64,000 nucleotides of DNA from Rhyzopertha dominica (lineage: Eukaryota > Arthropoda > Insecta > Coleoptera > Bostrichidae), in the NCBI GenBank assembly GCA_025024175.1, contig QCXZ01000137.1, forward strand, positions 62,894,911 through 62,958,910, written 5' to 3'. The stretch's first letter is position 1. The number at the start of each line of letters is the position of its first letter. The translations under genes were made by a program, and so were the position numbers. Below the pieces are notes generated by a model. The model had not been told where the DNA came from, made no database searches, and was given only the letters and a program-made list of their open reading frames with translations. Positions 59,301-64,000 of the stretch are shown here, piece by piece.

Positions 59301-62300
59301 CGTAAAATACCGACTTTGCGGTTGCGTCGTCGGGCGATGTCATTTGTCGTGTTCAATTTTCAGTTTTAATGTAGGCTGTTGTCTAGCGTTACGAAGTTAC
59401 GAAGCTGATCTAACCTCACTAAAAACAGAAGTCTGGAACGAATATACTCATTCAAAAAACAACAATAAATGATATATGAAAAGTCATCACAACAAAAGAG
59501 TTATAATCAATCCTAACAATTTCAAAATGGAATCAGAATCTAATACATTGTAAAATAAAAGCAAAAGGTGCAGTCAAATCCCAAAGAAAGCGTGAAATAC
59601 AGTTTTATAGCTGTCAAAAATATAAAGCTATGATACTTTTTACGCCTGATACGTTTATGATACGATTTTCTAAATTAAGTATAATTCATGGCAGTGGTAC
59701 TATATCTAGTTATTTAATATGTAGTGCTTTGTACAGTTTTGTAGTGCGAATGTGATCCTTCCATATATATAACTATCAGCTGCATGTTTAAAGTTATAAT
59801 GTTAATCTTTTTTGGGTCATCAAAGCCAAATAGGCTTTCAGACATGTAAGTGAATACTAGTGCTTCTTTTATTTTCAGCAATTTCTGCTGATTCAGCGGT
59901 TTCCTAATTGTAAGATTTTATAAATTATGATGTAATGAGATATCTACCAAAATATATATACTAATACTGCTAAAATAAAAAATAGCTTTGCAAACAAGAA
60001 ACTATGACCTGGCATATCTTCATTCAAATAACTTATTTTGATAGCGCATGTTCAGTTCCCTTACAGAATGGTATGTTTACAAAAGAGCTACATCCGCACT
60101 ACTGCATTTAATCACACCACTGGGTACAGAGCGATAATTGCTATTTAATATGCATTAGCCTCCATTCACTACCAATATGTAGCGTGATGTACGGAAAACA
60201 GTGAAATCAATAACCTTTGTGTATACCAGTTAATTATCTGCTGTGATACTTTCCAGCAAAAAAGTTTCATTTTATAATGGCCTAGTATGATTTATATTAT
60301 ATAAAGTATATAAAGTACCTGCTTAACGCGTACATACTATTATTACATTTATGTATATCAATCCTCTTTAACTCTTCCTCTTATCTACTGAAATAAAGTT
60401 TAAAGTCCATTTGAAAGTGCACCATCTACTTCGAGAGTAATTCCGAAAAATTCGCATTAAGACGACGGCATTGTATTTATTAATAAACCAACTCTGAACA
60501 TTATGTTGATGCTCACATTACATGGTTAAGGTTTGAAGCTAAGAATAAGAGAGTGCATATTAAAAGAACTGCACAGTTATTGGGCATTCATTAAGAAATA
60601 ATGCAACCTGATGTTTGTAAACAAAGTCGAGTGATAATTTCAAGACGAAAAAGAGAAATTCTCGGATAACAACAAAGAAATCAGTGCTTTACTTTTGTCA
60701 TATACAAGAAATTCCGCTCCAACTACACCGAAACAACGGTAAATAATTTGTTGTATTAATTCGACTGCGCTTACTTTAGCTTCTACTGAAAATAACAGCT
60801 TAGCCGTCGAAATACGCATTTTTTATTTTTTTTATTGTGGTAATCTTCACAATCAAACTCCACTCAGTTTGTATGCTGGAATATAAGTAAAAGTTGTTAA
60901 CTGTTTTCATACTTAATGAAATAAACGTTTTGTAGAAAAGTCTTAAAAACGTATTTGGTAATCAGTTCTTAGTTCCAACCAAGATAAAAATGTACAGCGC
61001 AGATATACGTGTTTATTATCAAAGGTACATAGACTAATACCTTCGGATAAAAAAAAACAGTAATCAGAAATGGTACAATTGAAGTTGCTTACGATTAAAT
61101 AGCTAAATTACTGAAGATTCAATTGCTAACTTATGAAGTATTTAGATTTATACAAACTAGTAAGAAATACGGAAATTGTGTAAAATTATCATACTCAGTT
61201 GTCATGCAGTGTCAATTTTCGTGAGTACATGCACAAACATAGTTTCCGCTTCTCTAGCTTATGTAGGCCAAATATGTTCCTGCTAAGTAATGTTTTAAAT
61301 CACTTCGTACAGAATTAAAACAATTAATTAAACTGTGCACCACAGACTGCGACGTTTTGTACACAAATTTCAATTAGGTTTTATTAAAGCGGTGTTACGA
61401 GCGCAAAGCAGCTTGCACGGAACAAATATAGATATTACTTCCGTATTAGATATTATGCTGCGAGGTCAGAGTTAAATTTTCGTCAGTGCATATAATAATC
61501 ATACTACAAACAACAACGCCCATTTTAATTTAATTTTCGCTTCACTTAAGGTGATGTTCTTACAGAGAGAGTTAATTTTAGTCGTACGCTATACTCTGCA
61601 ATTCTGTTAACATTTGACGAGTATTCCCTTACTCCACTATTTACCGACAAAACGACAATTTGTGGTACAAAATCTAGCCATTTTAACACGGGCCGAAGTG
61701 ACCCCTATATTAGGTGCATTTGGCGTAAATATGACGGTTTGTGACGGTAATATAGTGGAACCTATTACAAAATAGATCTGTCGTCCTCGGTGACAGCCTG
61801 CGCTGATTGATGATCGTTAGGCAAACATAAACGACATAGCGGCACTCCTGGTGTTGTTACAGCCTTGTATCCTTCGGCTTGGACAGTTGCCGGAGTACAG
61901 TGCTAACTGAGATATGTGTGTGAAACGCCGATTTACTTTTTATTTGGAAATATAATAAAGTACCACAAACATAAACTATCGTGTTAAATACAGAATAAGA
62001 ACAATGTTTGTAAAGAAACGTTTTAATTAAAATCCTTGTAAAAATCTGGCGCTGTGTTTTAGATAATTTATATTACTTTGCCGATATATTTATATATAGG
62101 ACCGCAATCGTATACCTACGCAATAATTCTATCACTAATTTGTTGTGCAGTTAACATATGCGCTGACGTATAACAGAATAAAAGTTGTCCGTTTAAAGTA
62201 CAAACAAGTTGAATCGGTTTGGTTATCTTGCCATTATAGTAATTGTACATTTGAATGTAAGAGGGAAATATAAATGAAGTATCATTAAAATGTGGATGTA

Positions 62301-64000
62301 AAAATTCAACAATCGAGAAAATTCAGTAACGTTTAAATTGTAAATAAATAGAAAAGCTAAAACTACAATTTTAATTTGAAGAATTTTTTATATACGGTGT
62401 CGTGATATTTAGTACACTAATTCGCCAATTTGTAAAGATCAAATTCACATTGCTATTATATATAGACGTAAACAGCATTTCATTAAATCCAGTAGGTAAC
62501 TTTTAAATGTGAAAACTATTCTTCAATAGTTCGCAACCAAACGGAATTTAAACGGTATCCCGATGCTGCCTTTCCAAGAACTTCCCGAAGAAATTAATTG
62601 AAAGAAATTAGAAAAATCAGACGAAGTTTAATTATAACTGGAGCTAATTAAATGCGCTATAAAACGGATTTTGCCCCTCCGAAAGACGGCTATAATGTGC
62701 AAGATCAATCGGTGTATAAAATATTCCCGCTCATAAACGTTGTAATAAAATATCGATAATTTTACGCTTAGACGAGTAGAAAGGAGCTTCGCAGTTTCGG
62801 CCGTAAAAGTACAATTTATCTGGCTCATCCGCTGATCAATACCTCCGCCAAAGAGTTCTGTTATATGCCTGTTTTTTTTAACTCCAAATAAATAACTCTC
62901 GGTTATATTATATTACATATAAATATTCAGTTTCGTAAATGCTACATTAGGTAAACAATACTGCTAGGATTAAAACAAACAACATTTTGCTTGAAACACC
63001 CACAAATAAAGCTCAAAACTTTTTACCTTTATATAAGCCTGCATACTGATTACCGGAATTAATTAATTAATTAATCAATCACAAGCAGACCTCGTCAAGA
63101 TTTTATTGCCAGTCAACGTCAAGAAGGGGCACTCCTAAATATAACTGATAAAGACGTAGGTTTCCTGAAAATGCCACTGTAGTACACCAGCAGTATGTTA
63201 TACGAATACGGGCTCGAAAACTGCAGATTTCTGACTAAACTCCTTTTAATTAAAATACTATTATCAGATTCACTAGGTCTGTACACTACTAGTTCAAAAC
63301 ACTGCGGTTTTAACACCACTAATTTACTAAGCCACTATACTGCACACACTAAGCACTAAAAACACCTGTTTCACTAGGACTCGCTCGCTCGATAATAGCT
63401 ATTCGATTTCAGAACTCCCGCGTTTCTCTTCGCGAAATCGAATCCTCTGGAGAATATCAACCTCAGTATTGACATTTTCCTGCCATCTGTTCGTAGCTAC
63501 TTGCAGTGTCCTATCACACCGCACCCACACGCCTTTAACTCCATAATATGTTGAATTTAGGAATTCCTCCACTCCGGATGCCGAACAAACGATTAGGTAG
63601 CATCCCTGTTTTTGTCGGCGAATTCAAGCTTTAACGTATTGTCGAAAGGTGGCGTCCCATATTAAGTGTTCAAATTTTGAATAAGTTAAGCACAATGTGA
63701 CACAGTTTCCTATTTACTGATTTGACGTTGTTTAAGGCTAGGTTAAAGGAATTTCTCTTATGGGGTTTCCAATGTAAAGTATTGAATAAATAACTAAGTT
63801 ATTTGAAGAGATATTAATTTTATTCAAAAACCAGTGTAATCTGACAATTATTATCTACAAAATGGCCGAATCAAAAATTTTAAAAACTTACGGCAAAAAT
63901 AATTACGATTTGTTTAAAAACGCGAAATGCTCAAAAACGTAAAAATGACTTTTTTCGGCCGAATGATAGATTTTTGTCTTCTGAGTATGATGTTGTTTTT
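56396..64000. other. No gene seen
   Basis: AT-rich throughout, with frames under 85 codons. GC-richer islands lie at 57110-57680 and 62520-62830. A short (AATT)n run is at 63057-63075. Ambiguous bases lie near 58505, 58523 and 58580. The sequence runs off the right edge without a recognisable feature. Confidence 0.5.

Noticed and set aside
1..64000. CRISPR arrays, bacterial operons or riboswitches
   Set aside because: There are no regularly spaced direct repeats with unique spacers, no ribosome-binding-site-led gene strings, and the overall character is that of an insect nuclear genome.

Overview
The window looks like non-genic DNA from an insect (or other arthropod) nuclear genome. It is AT-rich and eukaryotic in style, with trinucleotide microsatellites, LINE, hAT, PIF/Harbinger and Tc1/mariner-IS630 remains, and a gypsy-type LTR element that carries an env gene, a combination best known from insects. 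I find no complete host protein gene. Most open reading frames are short chance frames. The window is best read as intergenic or long-intron sequence colonised by mobile elements. Scattered 'n' bases and one run of exactly 100 N show it is a draft scaffold.

Layout. 1-1532: 3' part of a dead CR1-like LINE ending in an (AAT)n tail. 2501-2580: a cluster of short palindromes. 7345-8400 (minus): broken Tc1/mariner-IS630-type transposase. 13640-14766 (minus): unidentified coding-like fragments. 15338-15601 (minus): weak exon candidate in a GC-richer island. 22817-23007: a perfect 89-bp-arm hairpin next to a 12-bp-period microsatellite. 25322-26007: a ~296-bp-arm inverted repeat with a tRNA-Thr-like sequence in each arm. 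26665-26895, 49428-49900, 50611-50676 and 21235-21480: pieces of shared dispersed repeats in different arrangements. 28367-28486: LINE reverse transcriptase scrap. 33118-34271: a well delimited non-autonomous hAT element with an 8-bp target duplication. 35488-36070 and 47139-47227: PIF/Harbinger-like terminal repeats and a transposase remnant, split by the LTR element. 56015-56395: RTE-type LINE reverse transcriptase scrap.

The main feature is an errantivirus-like (gypsy group) endogenous retroelement on the minus strand, 36146-47134, flanked by ATAT. Read 5' to 3' on the minus strand it has a 213-bp LTR, a primer-binding site for tRNA-Ser, gag, a -1 frameshift signal (A_AAT_TTT), an intact 1,236-residue protease-RT-RNase H-integrase frame, env (broken by small indels), a polypurine tract and the other LTR. 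About 3.7 kb of its 3' half appears twice, either side of the 100-N gap. The second block starts with the same TATAT flank. This is almost certainly one ~7.2-kb insertion assembled with a false duplication, not two elements. The outer LTRs look identical by eye, so the insertion is recent.

Several moderately GC-rich, CpG-containing islands without convincing coding potential (for example near 2.7-3.1, 6.6-7.1, 10.8-11, 19.5-19.7, 29.0-29.5, 32.4-32.95, 47.9-48.5, 50.8-51.1, 54.3-54.9, 57.1-57.7 and 62.5-62.8 kb) stand out from the AT-rich background and are the best places to look for conserved non-coding elements or unannotated exons.
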